A stretch of 64,000 nt of DNA from Paraburkholderia megapolitana (GTDB lineage Bacteria > Pseudomonadota > Gammaproteobacteria > Burkholderiales > Burkholderiaceae), in assembly GCF_007556815.1 (NCBI RefSeq), contig NZ_CP041743.1, positions 1,798,001 through 1,862,000 on the forward strand, read 5' to 3'. Shown piece by piece: positions 45,989-57,594 of the stretch; the stretch's first letter is position 1, and the number at the start of each line of letters is the position of its first letter. The translations under genes and the position numbers were made by a program. A model generated the notes under the pieces. The model saw only the letters and a program-made list of their open reading frames with translations, was not told the DNA's origin and did no database searches.

Positions 45989-47278
45989 ATGAACACGCTC
46001 TCACGCGATCCAGTCAAACAGCCGCTTCGCCCGAAGCTGCTCCAGGTGATGGGGCCGGGCCTCATCACCGGCGCCTCCGACGACGACCCCAGCGGCATCG
46101 CCACCTATTCGCAGGTCGGCGCGCAGTTCGGCTACAGTCTTGGCTGGACCCTGTTGCTAAGCTATCCGCTGATGGCCGCGATCCAGGAGATCAGCGCGCG
46201 CATTGGCCGCGTCACCGGATACGGCATTGCCGGCAATCTTCGCCGGCACTACCCGGCATGGCTGTCCACCAGCATCGTCAGCCTGCTGCTGGTCGCGAAC
46301 ATCATCAACCTGGGCGCAGATCTCGGTGCAATGGGTGCCGCGCTCAAACTGCTGATCTCCGGCCCGGCGCTCCTGTACGTGTGTCTGTTCGGCGCGCTGT
46401 CGGTGGGGCTGGAAGTCTTTACCCGCTATGCGCGTTATGTCTCGGTGCTGAAATGGCTGTGCCTGTCGCTGTTCAGCTATGTGATCTGCGCGTTCGTCGT
46501 CAAGGTGCCCTGGGGCGAAGTCGGCCGTGCCGTCATCTGGCCGTCGCTTTCCGCGAGGTCCGATTACATCGTCGCCATCGTCGCGGTGATGGGCACGACG
46601 ATCAGCCCATATCTGTTTTTCTGGCAAGCCGAACAGGAAGTCGAGGACGAGAAGGAGCGACCCGGCGCACACGCGCTGACCCATGCCCCCTGGCAGGCGC
46701 GTACCGAGTTTTCCCGCATCCGGATCGACACATACGTCGGCATGGCACTGTCGAACATCATCGCGTTCTTCATCGTGACGACAACCGCGACGACCCTGCA
46801 CGCGCACGGCCTCACCAACATCCAGACCTCCGCGCAGGCGGCCGAAGCGCTGCGGGCCGTGGCAGGCCGCTTCACGTTTGTGGTGTTTGCCGCGGGCATT
46901 ATCGGTACCGGTCTTTTAACGCTGCCCGTGCTTGCCGGTTCGGCGGCGTACGCGGTCGGCGAACTACGCGCATGGAGGGTGGGGCTGGCAAGACTTCCAC
47001 GCCGCGCGAAAGCGTTTTACGGCGTCATCGTCGCAGCAACCGCAATCGGCGTCGGCCTGAACTTCACGGCGATCGATCCGGTGAAGGCGCTGTACTGGAG
47101 CGCGGTGCTCAACGGAGTAGTCGCCGTGCCAGTGATGATCGTGATGATGCATCTGTCGATGCGCCCGGCGATCATGTCGAAATTCACACTGCCGGCGCCA
47201 CTGCGCATCCTGGGCTGGATCTCTACGCTCGTGATGGCGGCGACCGTGGTGGCAATGGGCATCGCGTGGCTGGTGTGA
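45989..47278 (+). CDS. NRAMP-like divalent cation transporter with altered metal site
   Basis: This 429-residue protein has about eleven helices. The helix 1 motif, D-P-G-N in Mn/Fe transporters, reads D-D-P-S-G-I-A-T-Y-S. The helix 6 metal-binding A/C-M-P-H is replaced by T-T-I-S-P-Y-L-F-F-W. These changes put it among NRAMP-related proteins with other substrates, possibly Mg or none of the classical metals. It sits between two stress-linked membrane protein genes. Confidence 0.85.
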   Translation: MNTLSRDPVKQPLRPKLLQVMGPGLITGASDDDPSGIATYSQVGAQFGYSLGWTLLLSYPLMAAIQEISARIGRVTGYGIAGNLRRHYPAWLSTSIVSLLLVANIINLGADLGAMGAALKLLISGPALLYVCLFGALSVGLEVFTRYARYVSVLKWLCLSLFSYVICAFVVKVPWGEVGRAVIWPSLSARSDYIVAIVAVMGTTISPYLFFWQAEQEVEDEKERPGAHALTHAPWQARTEFSRIRIDTYVGMALSNIIAFFIVTTTATTLHAHGLTNIQTSAQAAEALRAVAGRFTFVVFAAGIIGTGLLTLPVLAGSAAYAVGELRAWRVGLARLPRRAKAFYGVIVAATAIGVGLNFTAIDPVKALYWSAVLNGVVAVPVMIVMMHLSMRPAIMSKFTLPAPLRILGWISTLVMAATVVAMGIAWLV

Positions 47279-47445
47279 AGCAACGCGATAAACGGACCGA
47301 TGCTCACAGACTCCGTACCGGCAGCTCTTCGGCCATCAGTCTGTTCGTACCGCTGCGGAACCGCTCAAGGAAAGCACGCCCGTGACTCGCGTTTGTGCTC
47401 AGTTCACTTTGATTACAGCTCCGGCGTCGGAGACTGCTCCGAGAC

Positions 47446-48549
47446 ATGACGACTCCCGCTACTCCGTCGGACTATCAACCGGTTGCAGGCGGCCAGCACG
47501 GCGCTGTTTCGCAGCTGGGAAATCCGCGGGTTCCCTTGATCGGAACCGGCCTGCTGAGGATTGCGCCGGGCTGGGCCAGCAAAGCATCACATCTGCGCTC
47601 GCTGATGTTCTGGGTGGTCGGTTTGATGGGGTTTCTCGCCGTCATTCTCGTCGTCCTGCACTTCGGTTCGCTGGAAAAAATGGTCGCGCTCGTGCGAACG
47701 GCACAACCGGCGTGGCTGCTTGCAGCGCTCGCCGTTCAGGCCGGCACGTACGTGAGCGCCGCCTTCGTGTGGCGTCAGGCGCTCGCGCAAGCCGGCCACT
47801 CGCTGCCGTTGCCCACACTTGTGCCCCTTGGTATCGCCAAGGTGTTTACCGATCAGGTCCTGCCAAGCGGAGGGATTAGCGGCACGATGCTGGTTGTCCG
47901 CGGCCTGATTCGACGACAGATTCCCGCGGAAATCGCAATGGGCGCGATGCTGCTGGGTCTGGTCTCCTACGACGCCGCCTATCTGCTAGTCGTGCTCAGC
48001 AGCGCGGGCATTCTGCTTTCACATCATCGCCTCAACCTTACCTTAAGGATCGGCGTCACGATCTTTGTTGTCGTGACCGTGGCGGCACCCGTCGCCGTGC
48101 TCGGACTCAAGCGATGGGGTCAGCGCGCGCCTGTTGCATGGTTGAGCCGGCTGCTCGGAATGACCGTGCTGCTTCGGGCGCTAACCGATGCACCCACCGG
48201 TCTTCTGCGCAGCCCGCGCCTGCTGATGCAAACCATCAGTCTCCAGCTGGCGATTTTCGTGCTCGATGCGTCGACGCTCTGGCTCGCATTCAATGCGCTC
48301 GGCAGTGTGCCGGCGCTGTGGGTCGTGTTCGTCAGTTTCGCGATCGCATCGATGGTCGCGACGATCGGCCCGATCCCGGTCGGCCTTGGAACCTTCGAGG
48401 CGACGTGCGTCGGCATGCTGGGCTTGCTCGGCGTACCGGTTGAGGTAGCGCTGGCGGGAACCCTCCTGTTCCGCGGACTGACCTTCTGGCTTCCGATGCT
48501 GCCTGGCGTCTGGCTGGCCCGGCGCGAGGTCAGTCATTCGCCGCCGTAG
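47446..48549 (+). CDS. UPF0104 / lysylphosphatidylglycerol-synthase TM-region protein
   Basis: This 367-residue membrane protein has seven to eight helices of the flippase-like domain found in the membrane part of MprF. Typical segments are F-T-D-Q-V-L-P-S-G-G-I-S-G (about 140-152) and the C-terminal G-P-I-P-V-G-L-G-T-F-E-A. There is no C-terminal aminoacyl-transferase domain, so it is not a complete MprF. It may move or bind lipids. The N-terminal 45 residues are polar. Confidence 0.85.
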   Translation: MTTPATPSDYQPVAGGQHGAVSQLGNPRVPLIGTGLLRIAPGWASKASHLRSLMFWVVGLMGFLAVILVVLHFGSLEKMVALVRTAQPAWLLAALAVQAGTYVSAAFVWRQALAQAGHSLPLPTLVPLGIAKVFTDQVLPSGGISGTMLVVRGLIRRQIPAEIAMGAMLLGLVSYDAAYLLVVLSSAGILLSHHRLNLTLRIGVTIFVVVTVAAPVAVLGLKRWGQRAPVAWLSRLLGMTVLLRALTDAPTGLLRSPRLLMQTISLQLAIFVLDASTLWLAFNALGSVPALWVVFVSFAIASMVATIGPIPVGLGTFEATCVGMLGLLGVPVEVALAGTLLFRGLTFWLPMLPGVWLARREVSHSPP

Positions 48550-48621
48550 GTCTGCGTGCCATCGCATTGGTTGACCATTCGACGCTTACAGACTCCGTAC
48601 CGACGGAAGCACCACTCGAGG

Positions 48622-48978
48622 TCATGCTCCCGGATGGAATTTGAAGCGCCTCCGCCCAGACACAAAGGTCGATCGACTGAGAAGCTGCGAACGCAATGCC
48701 GCGATTTCGTCCAGGAGATCGAGCGCAAGTGCAATGCCCGCCGCATTGATCTGAAAATCGCGAGTCAGGCGCTGAGCAGTCAGGACACGGTGCAAGGCAT
48801 CCCCACCGAAGCGCGTAGCGCGCGCATCGGTGGTTCGCACCTCCACGACCCCTTCGGCGACCCAGAGCGCCAGTTGCTCTTCCGACGCGCCGGTTGCCCG
48901 GCACAGCTCGACCAGTGTGAATTCGACCTGTTCCTCGATCACTTGGGCTTCGAGCCACGTTACACGAGATTCATTCAT
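48622..48978 (-). CDS. cbpM: Chaperone modulator CbpM
   Basis: This 118-residue MerR-like helical protein regulates the DnaJ homologue CbpA in E. coli. It has [17 protein letters not shown] and W-V-A-E-G-V, followed by a helix with [12 protein letters not shown]. Its ATG overlaps the cbpA stop (ATGA), as in the usual cbpA-cbpM operon. Confidence 0.9.
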   Translation of the reverse strand: MNESRVTWLEAQVIEEQVEFTLVELCRATGASEEQLALWVAEGVVEVRTTDARATRFGGDALHRVLTAQRLTRDFQINAAGIALALDLLDEIAALRSQLLSRSTFVSGRRRFKFHPGA

Positions 48979-49979
48979 GATTCGTCATCCGCAAAATGTG
49001 CACGCGGATCGAAGCTGAACGCGTGCCGCATGGCCTCGTAGCCAGCGCGGGCCCGATCGCTGTCGGCAGGTGGCAAAACGATGTTCAGGTTCGCGTACAG
49101 GTTGCCCGGCGTAACGCCAGGAATCCCTTTCCCCTTGAGCCGCAGGCGGCGGCCGCCGGCGGACCCGGCGGGTACCATTACTTCGACGGGGCCGTCCGGC
49201 GTCGGTATCGTGATGCATGCGCCGAGCGCGGCTTCCCACGGCGCCACCGGCACGTCGATCGATACGTCGCGACCGTCAACATGAAAGCGCGCGTGATCGC
49301 GAAAGCGGATCTCCAGGTACAGGTCTCCTGCAGGACCTTGTCCGAACCCGGCGCCGCCTTGCCCGATGAGTCGCAGGTGCTGTCCGCTGCGCACGCCTTT
49401 CGGAATCGTGATGTTCAGGGTGCGCGATTGCAGCGTGACGCGGCCGTCGGCATCGACGGCGGGTATTGCCAGCGAAATCGTGCGCTGTGCACCGTGATAG
49501 GCATCGCCCAGATCGATGATCGTCTTTGCGTGATGATCGCGGCCGGGGATCGAATAGGGTGTAGCACCTGCGTGGCCGTTCCGATCGGGTGTTGCCGTCC
49601 CACCGCGAGCGAAGCCCGCCGCACGCGAGCCTTCGCGACCGCCTCCGAATAGTGACTCGAAGAACTCGCTGAACTCAGTCGGGTCATTCGCCTCGCGACC
49701 TCGTCCGCTGAATTCGAAACCCTCATCCCATTCGGGCGGCGGTTCGAACTCCTGGTTGTCGCTCCATCGGTCGCCCATACGGTCATAGGCGGCGCGCTTT
49801 TCGGTGTCCTTCAGCACGTTGTAGGCTTCACCGACTTCCTTGAAGTGCGCCTCGGTGTCGCTCAGCTTGCTGAGGTCCGGGTGATATTTTCGGGCGAGCT
49901 TGCGATACGCGCGCTTGATCTCGTCCTGCGTCGCAGTACGCGGCAACCCCAGCGTTTCGTAATAGTCCTTGTATTTCAT
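48975..49979 (-). CDS. cbpA: Curved-DNA-binding/DnaJ-class chaperone CbpA
   Basis: This 334-residue co-chaperone has an N-terminal J domain with H-P-D at residues 33-35, a Gly/Phe-rich linker to about 120 and two C-terminal substrate-binding domains. It has no zinc finger, which separates it from DnaJ. The ATG at 49979 is chosen; the frame upstream is open but non-conserved. It is divergent from uspA. Confidence 0.92.
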   Translation of the reverse strand: MKYKDYYETLGLPRTATQDEIKRAYRKLARKYHPDLSKLSDTEAHFKEVGEAYNVLKDTEKRAAYDRMGDRWSDNQEFEPPPEWDEGFEFSGRGREANDPTEFSEFFESLFGGGREGSRAAGFARGGTATPDRNGHAGATPYSIPGRDHHAKTIIDLGDAYHGAQRTISLAIPAVDADGRVTLQSRTLNITIPKGVRSGQHLRLIGQGGAGFGQGPAGDLYLEIRFRDHARFHVDGRDVSIDVPVAPWEAALGACITIPTPDGPVEVMVPAGSAGGRRLRLKGKGIPGVTPGNLYANLNIVLPPADSDRARAGYEAMRHAFSFDPRAHFADDES

Positions 49980-50293
49980 TTCGAAGACCGGGAAGGCAAT
50001 CGCCTCAAAAGGTTCGTCCATAACCGCTACGACGCTGTTCGATGCCACAGCGAAACTCGTCGGATCTAGATCGAATCGAATTTTCGGAGCGCCAACGCTC
50101 CAATCCAATGTGCGCGAATGTAGCGATGAAGTCGGTACGGTCGCGTACCCGGGCGCCTTGCGTTTTTGGCCACTGCTACTGACGACAGCGTGGCGAGGAA
50201 TACGACGCGAGGCGAACGGTACGCCAGCGGACCGACGAAACGTGTGGCGAAACGTCAGGATGCTCACATTGACGTGTATCGAGGGAGCCCGGC
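49980..50293. promoter_or_regulatory. Divergent region between cbpA and uspA-N-ATPase operon
   Basis: These 314 bases must carry promoters for both directions. They include a hairpin GGAGCG-CCAA-CGCTCC (50086-50101), the palindrome GATCTAGATC (50063-50072) and one copy of the island motif in reverse orientation (GTCGGTACGG, 50131-50140). I see no convincing sigma-70 promoter or complete FNR box. Confidence 0.45.
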
Positions 50294-52817
<2,524 letters not shown>

Positions 52818-52826
52818 GGGGCGAAC

Positions 52827-53129
52827 GTGAGTGAGCCGAACGACGGCGACCGACTCGGGTATGTCACGAGGCAGGCCCGTTCCCGCGCTCGCGAGGCACG
52901 CGACGACCCCGAGCCGACGCCCGGCGGACGCCTTGCACAGATCGGCATTCTCGGCTGGTCGATCGTCGTCCCGACGCTGCTCGGTCTCGTCGCCGGTCAT
53001 TGGCTCGACCGGTACTTCGGCACGGGCGTCTTCTTTGCCGCTCCCTTGCTGATGATCGGCGCGGCGACCGGTCTGTGGTCGGCATGGAAGTGGATGCATC
53101 GGCAGATCCGGAGCCCGCATCGTGATTGA
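52827..53129 (+). CDS. atpQ: N-ATPase AtpQ (AtpI-like membrane protein)
   Basis: This 100-residue protein has a charged N-terminal 40 residues and two membrane helices (about 44-64 and 70-90) joined by W-L-D-R-Y-F-G-T-G. It belongs to the AtpI-like group encoded between epsilon and AtpR in N-ATPase operons and probably assists c-ring assembly. The start is GTG 52827 behind GGGGGCG. Confidence 0.85.
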   Translation: MSEPNDGDRLGYVTRQARSRAREARDDPEPTPGGRLAQIGILGWSIVVPTLLGLVAGHWLDRYFGTGVFFAAPLLMIGAATGLWSAWKWMHRQIRSPHRD

Positions 53130-53403
53130 ACCTCTGTCGTGGATCGCGCAAGTACCCACCGGGTTAATCGCTGGCATGGCGGCGGGACTGCTTCATTTCT
53201 CGACGTTGCACGAAAGCGTTCGCCTGCTCACGTCCGGGCGGATGTCCAGGGCATTTGCCGCGCAGGGTGCCCGTTTCGGCCTGCTGCTCGTGGTTCTGTT
53301 TGTACTGGCGAAACTCGGCCCCTGGACGCTGTTGTGCAGTGCCCCCGGTATGCTCGTTGGCCGGTCGATCGTGTTGCACCGGCTTCGGCAGGAAACGTCA
53401 TGA
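53122..53403 (+). CDS. atpR: N-ATPase AtpR membrane protein
   Basis: This 93-residue protein has three predicted helices. The R-M-S-R-A-F-A-A-Q-G-A-R-F region carries conserved Arg residues thought to face the c-ring carboxylates. It is found only in N-ATPase operons. The start is GTG 53122, inside the last codons of atpQ, and its stop overlaps atpB. Confidence 0.86.
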   Translation: MIEPLSWIAQVPTGLIAGMAAGLLHFSTLHESVRLLTSGRMSRAFAAQGARFGLLLVVLFVLAKLGPWTLLCSAPGMLVGRSIVLHRLRQETS

Positions 53404-54095
53404 TTCACTCCCCGCTTCTCAGCGTGCCGCTGTTTCACTTCGGCCCGGTGCCCGTCACAGCGGCAGTCGCGACGACATGGGTGATCATGGCAGTCCTCGT
53501 CGCGGCTGCTGCGCTGGGAACTCGCCGGCTGTCGCTGCGGCCTGCGAAGCTGCAGACCGTGCTCGAACTGCTGGTCACGACCATCGATGCGCAGATCGTC
53601 GACACCATGCAGACCCCTCCGTGCAAATACCGTTCGCTGATCGGCACGCTGTTCCTGTTCGTCCTGGTCAGTAACGTGTCATCGCTCCTTCCTGGAGTGG
53701 AACCGCCGACCGCTCATGTTGAAACCGATGCGGCACTCGCGCTCGTCGTCTTCTGCGCGACGATCTTTTACGGCATTCGCACACGTGGCCTGCTGCGCTA
53801 TCTAGCCACGTTTGCGCAGCCCAGCTGGATCATGATCCCACTCAACGTGGTCGAGCAGATCACGCGTACCTTCTCACTGACCGTGCGCCTCTTCGGCAAC
53901 GTCATGAGCGGCGTATTCGTCGTCGGTATCGTGCTGTCGCTTGCCGGGCTGCTGGTGCCGATTCCGCTGATGGCGCTCGATCTGCTCACGGGCGCAGTCC
54001 AGGCCTACATTTTCACGGTTCTGGCGATGGTCTTCATCGGTGCGGCGCTTGCCGACAGTCCTGAAGAGTCTTCGATAAAACAGGGGGCGTCATGA
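53400..54095 (+). CDS. atpB: N-type ATPase subunit a
   Basis: This 231-residue subunit provides the ion half-channels. The essential Arg is in T-V-R-L-F-G-N-V-M-S-G near residue 165, followed by the last helices with G-A-V-Q-A-Y-I-F-T-V-L. It has about five helices. Starts and stops overlap both neighbours in ATGA. Confidence 0.93.
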   Translation: MIHSPLLSVPLFHFGPVPVTAAVATTWVIMAVLVAAAALGTRRLSLRPAKLQTVLELLVTTIDAQIVDTMQTPPCKYRSLIGTLFLFVLVSNVSSLLPGVEPPTAHVETDAALALVVFCATIFYGIRTRGLLRYLATFAQPSWIMIPLNVVEQITRTFSLTVRLFGNVMSGVFVVGIVLSLAGLLVPIPLMALDLLTGAVQAYIFTVLAMVFIGAALADSPEESSIKQGAS

Positions 54096-54340
54096 ATAAT
54101 CTCATCCAGGCGATCAGCATTCTTGCAGCGGCGATCGCCGTTTCGTTCGGTGCCATCGGTCCTGCATTAGGGGAGGGCCGGGCTGTTGCCGCGGCAATGG
54201 ATGCGCTCGCGCGCCAGCCCGATTCGGCGGGCACCATCTCGCGGACGCTCTTCGTCGGTCTGGCGATGATCGAAACGATGGCGATCTACTGTCTCGTCAT
54301 CGCCTTGCTCGTGCTGTTCGCGAACCCCTTCGTCAAGTGA
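54092..54340 (+). CDS. atpE: N-type ATPase subunit c
   Basis: This 82-residue hairpin of two helices joined by A-R-Q-P is the rotor-ring subunit. The ion site has E61-T62 and Y66 in helix 2 and a second carboxylate, E28, in helix 1 where the Na-binding Ilyobacter protein has Gln. The double-carboxylate pattern is shared with the B. pseudomallei N-ATPase, reported as I recall to be proton-specific with a large c-ring. Confidence 0.93.
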   Translation: MNNLIQAISILAAAIAVSFGAIGPALGEGRAVAAAMDALARQPDSAGTISRTLFVGLAMIETMAIYCLVIALLVLFANPFVK

Positions 54341-54353
54341 GGCTAGAGCGATC

Positions 54354-55103
54354 ATGCACATCGACTGGTGGACACTCGGGTTGCAGACGATCAACGCGCT
54401 CGTGCTCGTCTGGTTGCTGGCGCGCTACCTGTTTCGCCCGGTCGCGAAGATCATCGCCGCGCGGCAGCAAGCGGCAACCGATCTCATAGCCGATGCCACT
54501 GGGGCAAGGGCGGCGGCAATTGCCGACCGACAACGGGCAGCAGACGAAGTCGTGTCTATCGCGCGACAGCGCAACGACATGCTCGTGACGACGACGGCGG
54601 AGGCAGAAAAGTTGAAGGCGTCGATCGAAAGTGCCGCTCATGTCGATGCGAACCGTTTGCGCTCGGCCGCGCAGGTCGATATCGAGAATGCGCAGCTGGC
54701 AGCAGCGGACGGCGATGCCGACGGGGCTTCGCGACTCGCGATCGATATTGCGGCAAAGCTGCTCGACCGGCTGCCGCAACAGGTACGGGTCGCCGGCTTC
54801 ATCGACGGCCTCGCGAGCGAACTCGCGAAGCTGCCCGATGAGTCCCGAACCGAACTGGGCCGCGACGGCGCGATGGTCCGCCTGATCGTTCCTCGTGCAC
54901 TGCAAACCGATGAACTTGCAGCCTGTCATGCCGCGCTTATCCGGGTGCTTGGTCATGACGCACAGCTGCTGGTCAGCATCGACGCAACTGTACTCGCGGG
55001 TCTCGAACTCGAAACGCCGCACGCGATCGTGCGCAACAGCTTTCGCGCCGACCTCGCCTATCTCCAGACCGAGCTGCTCACCCATGACGAAGACCACGCC
55101 TGA
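54354..55103 (+). CDS. atpF: N-type ATPase subunit b (with delta-like C-terminus)
   Basis: This 249-residue subunit has one membrane helix at about 8-28, a long coiled coil to about 110 and a C-terminal domain resembling the delta subunit (about 150-240). No separate delta gene exists in the operon, as usual for N-ATPases, so this protein likely serves both roles in the stator. Confidence 0.88.
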   Translation: MHIDWWTLGLQTINALVLVWLLARYLFRPVAKIIAARQQAATDLIADATGARAAAIADRQRAADEVVSIARQRNDMLVTTTAEAEKLKASIESAAHVDANRLRSAAQVDIENAQLAAADGDADGASRLAIDIAAKLLDRLPQQVRVAGFIDGLASELAKLPDESRTELGRDGAMVRLIVPRALQTDELAACHAALIRVLGHDAQLLVSIDATVLAGLELETPHAIVRNSFRADLAYLQTELLTHDEDHA

Positions 55104-56670
55104 CGCCTCCGGTGATGCGTGGCTCGCGCGCAGCCGGGCCACGCTCGCACGTGCGCAGCCCGGCTCGCATGCCGACGCTGTGGGTCGCGTCGAGCACATC
55201 GCCGATGGTATTGCGCTCGTTTCGGGTCTACCCGACGTGCGCCTGAACGAGTTGCTGCGCTTTGACGGCGGCCGTTTCGGCTTCGCGCTCACGCTCGATG
55301 TCGATACCATCGGCACCGTGCTGCTGGACGACGGCGCGGCGATCTCGGCGGGCTCCGTCGTCACCGGTACGGGACAGGTCGTGGAGGTGCCCGTCGGACC
55401 CGGCCTGCTCGGACGCGTCGTCGATCCACTCGGCCGGCCACTCGACGACCTAGGCCCGATACAGGCCGAATCGCGGATGCCGATCGAACGGCCGGCGCCC
55501 AGCATCATCGAACGTGATCTGGTCGCTCAGCCGGTCGCGACCGGGATCCTCCTGATCGACGCGCTGTTCGCGATCGGGCGCGGACAACGCGAGTTGATCA
55601 TCGGTGATCGGGCGACGGGCAAGACCTCGATTGCGATCGACGCGATCGTCAATCAGAAGGACACCGACATGGTCTGCGTGTACGTGGCTATCGGCCAGCG
55701 TACTTCGGCAGTCGAGCGCGCGATTGCCGCGGTGCGGGAGCACGGCGCGCCCGAGCGTTGCGTGTTCGTGTTCGCGTCGGGGGCAGCGTCGGCTGGCCTG
55801 CAATGGATTGCGCCATTCAGCGCGATGACGATCGCCGAATACTTCCGCGACCGCGGGCAACACGCGCTCGTCGTAATCGACGATCTGACCCGACACGCAG
55901 CGACGCACCGCGAACTGGCACTCCTTACCCACGAGCCACCCGGGCGCGAAGCCTATCCGGGCGACATCTTCTATCTCCACGCGCGTCTTCTTGAACGGGT
56001 CGCGAAGCTCTCGCCAGAGCGCGGCGGCGGCTCGCTCACAGCTTTGCCGATCGCCGAGACCGATGCAGGCAACCTGTCTGCCTATATTCCGACCAATCTG
56101 ATCTCGATCACCGACGGTCAGATCGTCCTGAATACGAGTTTGTTCGCTGCAAACCAGCGACCCGCTATCGATGTCGGCCTGAGCGTCAGCCGGGTCGGTG
56201 GCAAGGCCCAGATGCCGGCCTTACGAAACGTGTCCGGGCGCCTGCGTCTCGACTATTCGCAATTCCTCGAGCTGGAAATGTTCTCGCGCTTCGGGGGGCT
56301 CACCGACGCGCGCGTGAAGGCTCAGGTTGTGCGTGGTTCGTGTATTCGTGCGCTCATCACGCAGCCGCGCTTTACACCGCTGCGGCCTGTCGACGAAGTC
56401 GCACTGCTCGCCGCGCTCGCCGAGGGCGTGTTCGATAGCCTCCCCGTCGACAGCATCCCGGCGATACGGGCCCGTCTTGCCGGGCATCTCGACACCGTCG
56501 GCAATAGTGCAGCAACGCTCCTGCGAGACACCGGAAAACTCGACGACGCAACATTGGCAATGCTCGTGGCCGCTGTACGTGATCTCGCTCAAGTGTGCGG
56601 TACGACGACATCAGCAGGAAAGACTCCGCCGGTACAACCGGTACCGGCCGTCCAGCCAGGCACATCATGA
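55084..56670 (+). CDS. atpA: N-type ATPase alpha subunit
   Basis: This 528-residue subunit has Walker A G-D-R-A-T-G-K-T (normally G-D-R-Q-T-G-K-T), V-I-D-D-L-T-R-H and the late [13 protein letters not shown] block. The ATG at 55084 lies 20 bases inside atpF; a much longer frame is ruled out. It carries the non-catalytic sites of the F1 head. Confidence 0.94.
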   Translation: MTKTTPDASGDAWLARSRATLARAQPGSHADAVGRVEHIADGIALVSGLPDVRLNELLRFDGGRFGFALTLDVDTIGTVLLDDGAAISAGSVVTGTGQVVEVPVGPGLLGRVVDPLGRPLDDLGPIQAESRMPIERPAPSIIERDLVAQPVATGILLIDALFAIGRGQRELIIGDRATGKTSIAIDAIVNQKDTDMVCVYVAIGQRTSAVERAIAAVREHGAPERCVFVFASGAASAGLQWIAPFSAMTIAEYFRDRGQHALVVIDDLTRHAATHRELALLTHEPPGREAYPGDIFYLHARLLERVAKLSPERGGGSLTALPIAETDAGNLSAYIPTNLISITDGQIVLNTSLFAANQRPAIDVGLSVSRVGGKAQMPALRNVSGRLRLDYSQFLELEMFSRFGGLTDARVKAQVVRGSCIRALITQPRFTPLRPVDEVALLAALAEGVFDSLPVDSIPAIRARLAGHLDTVGNSAATLLRDTGKLDDATLAMLVAAVRDLAQVCGTTTSAGKTPPVQPVPAVQPGTS

Positions 56671-57560
56671 GCAACCGGCTCGGCGAGGTCCAGGCGCGCA
56701 TTGCAAGCGTGCACCAGCTCGAATCGGTGGTGAGCGCGATGCGTGGTATCGCGGCCGCCCGCTCGAGAGAAGCGCAAAGTCGTATCCCAGCAATCCACGC
56801 GTGCGCCGACATGATTGGTGCCGCCATCAGCAATGCGCTGATGCTCGACGGTCACGATGACGCAACCGCGCGTCCTGACGCCGCGCTCGATGCCGAGGTC
56901 GTGGTCATCCTGTGTGCGGAGCAGGGTTTTGTCGGCACGTTCAACGAACACCTGGTCGAAACCGCGACGCGCCGGGCGGCGTCGGCAGCGATCGAATACC
57001 TGCTGGCCGGTGATCGCGGCATTCCGACTGCTGCCGAACATGGCCTGACGATCGGCTGGTCCGCACCCATGGTCGCCCATGCAGATGAAGTTCCGGCCCT
57101 TGCCGACCGCATCACGGTCGCTCTGTACGAGCGCCTGAACGCAGGGCGCGCGACACGGGTGACGCTGCTGTACGCCGTGCCGAATCCATCGGAGGCAATC
57201 GAGGTCGTGCAAAGCGCCTTGTGGCCGTTCGATTTCAGGCGCTTCAAACCATCGAGCCGCGTCAATCCACCGCTCATTACGACGACCCCGCAGCGCCTGC
57301 TCGCGCGGCTCGCGCAGGAGTACATCTACACGCAGCTCTGCGAGGCCGTCATGCTGTCGTTCGCTGCAGAGAACGAAGCCCGCATGCACGCAATGATCGC
57401 CGCGCGCACCAACGTCCACAACACGGTCGATCGGCTGGCCGGAGAAGCTCGCAGCCTGAGGCAGGATGAGATCACATCGGAGATCGTCGAGCTTTCGTCG
57501 GTCAGGCTTGCCACTGCGCTGCCACGTCGAAAACGACCACGGCAGATGAAGAGCCCGTGA
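56667..57560 (+). CDS. atpG: N-type ATPase gamma subunit
   Basis: This 297-residue rotor shaft has an N-terminal coiled coil ([15 protein letters not shown]) and a C-terminal helix with [12 protein letters not shown]. The central Rossmann-like part is divergent from housekeeping gamma, as in other N-ATPases. It is the last gene of the operon and converges on gadC. Confidence 0.9.
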   Translation: MSNRLGEVQARIASVHQLESVVSAMRGIAAARSREAQSRIPAIHACADMIGAAISNALMLDGHDDATARPDAALDAEVVVILCAEQGFVGTFNEHLVETATRRAASAAIEYLLAGDRGIPTAAEHGLTIGWSAPMVAHADEVPALADRITVALYERLNAGRATRVTLLYAVPNPSEAIEVVQSALWPFDFRRFKPSSRVNPPLITTTPQRLLARLAQEYIYTQLCEAVMLSFAAENEARMHAMIAARTNVHNTVDRLAGEARSLRQDEITSEIVELSSVRLATALPRRKRPRQMKSP

Positions 57561-57594
57561 TGCCCCGATGCCTGGTCTGCCGTCACGACTGCAG

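Noticed and set aside
50269..50282. FNR-like TTGACGTGTATCGA before uspA
   Set aside because: It matches 8 of 10 but lies on the ribosome site, too close to the start codon to activate.
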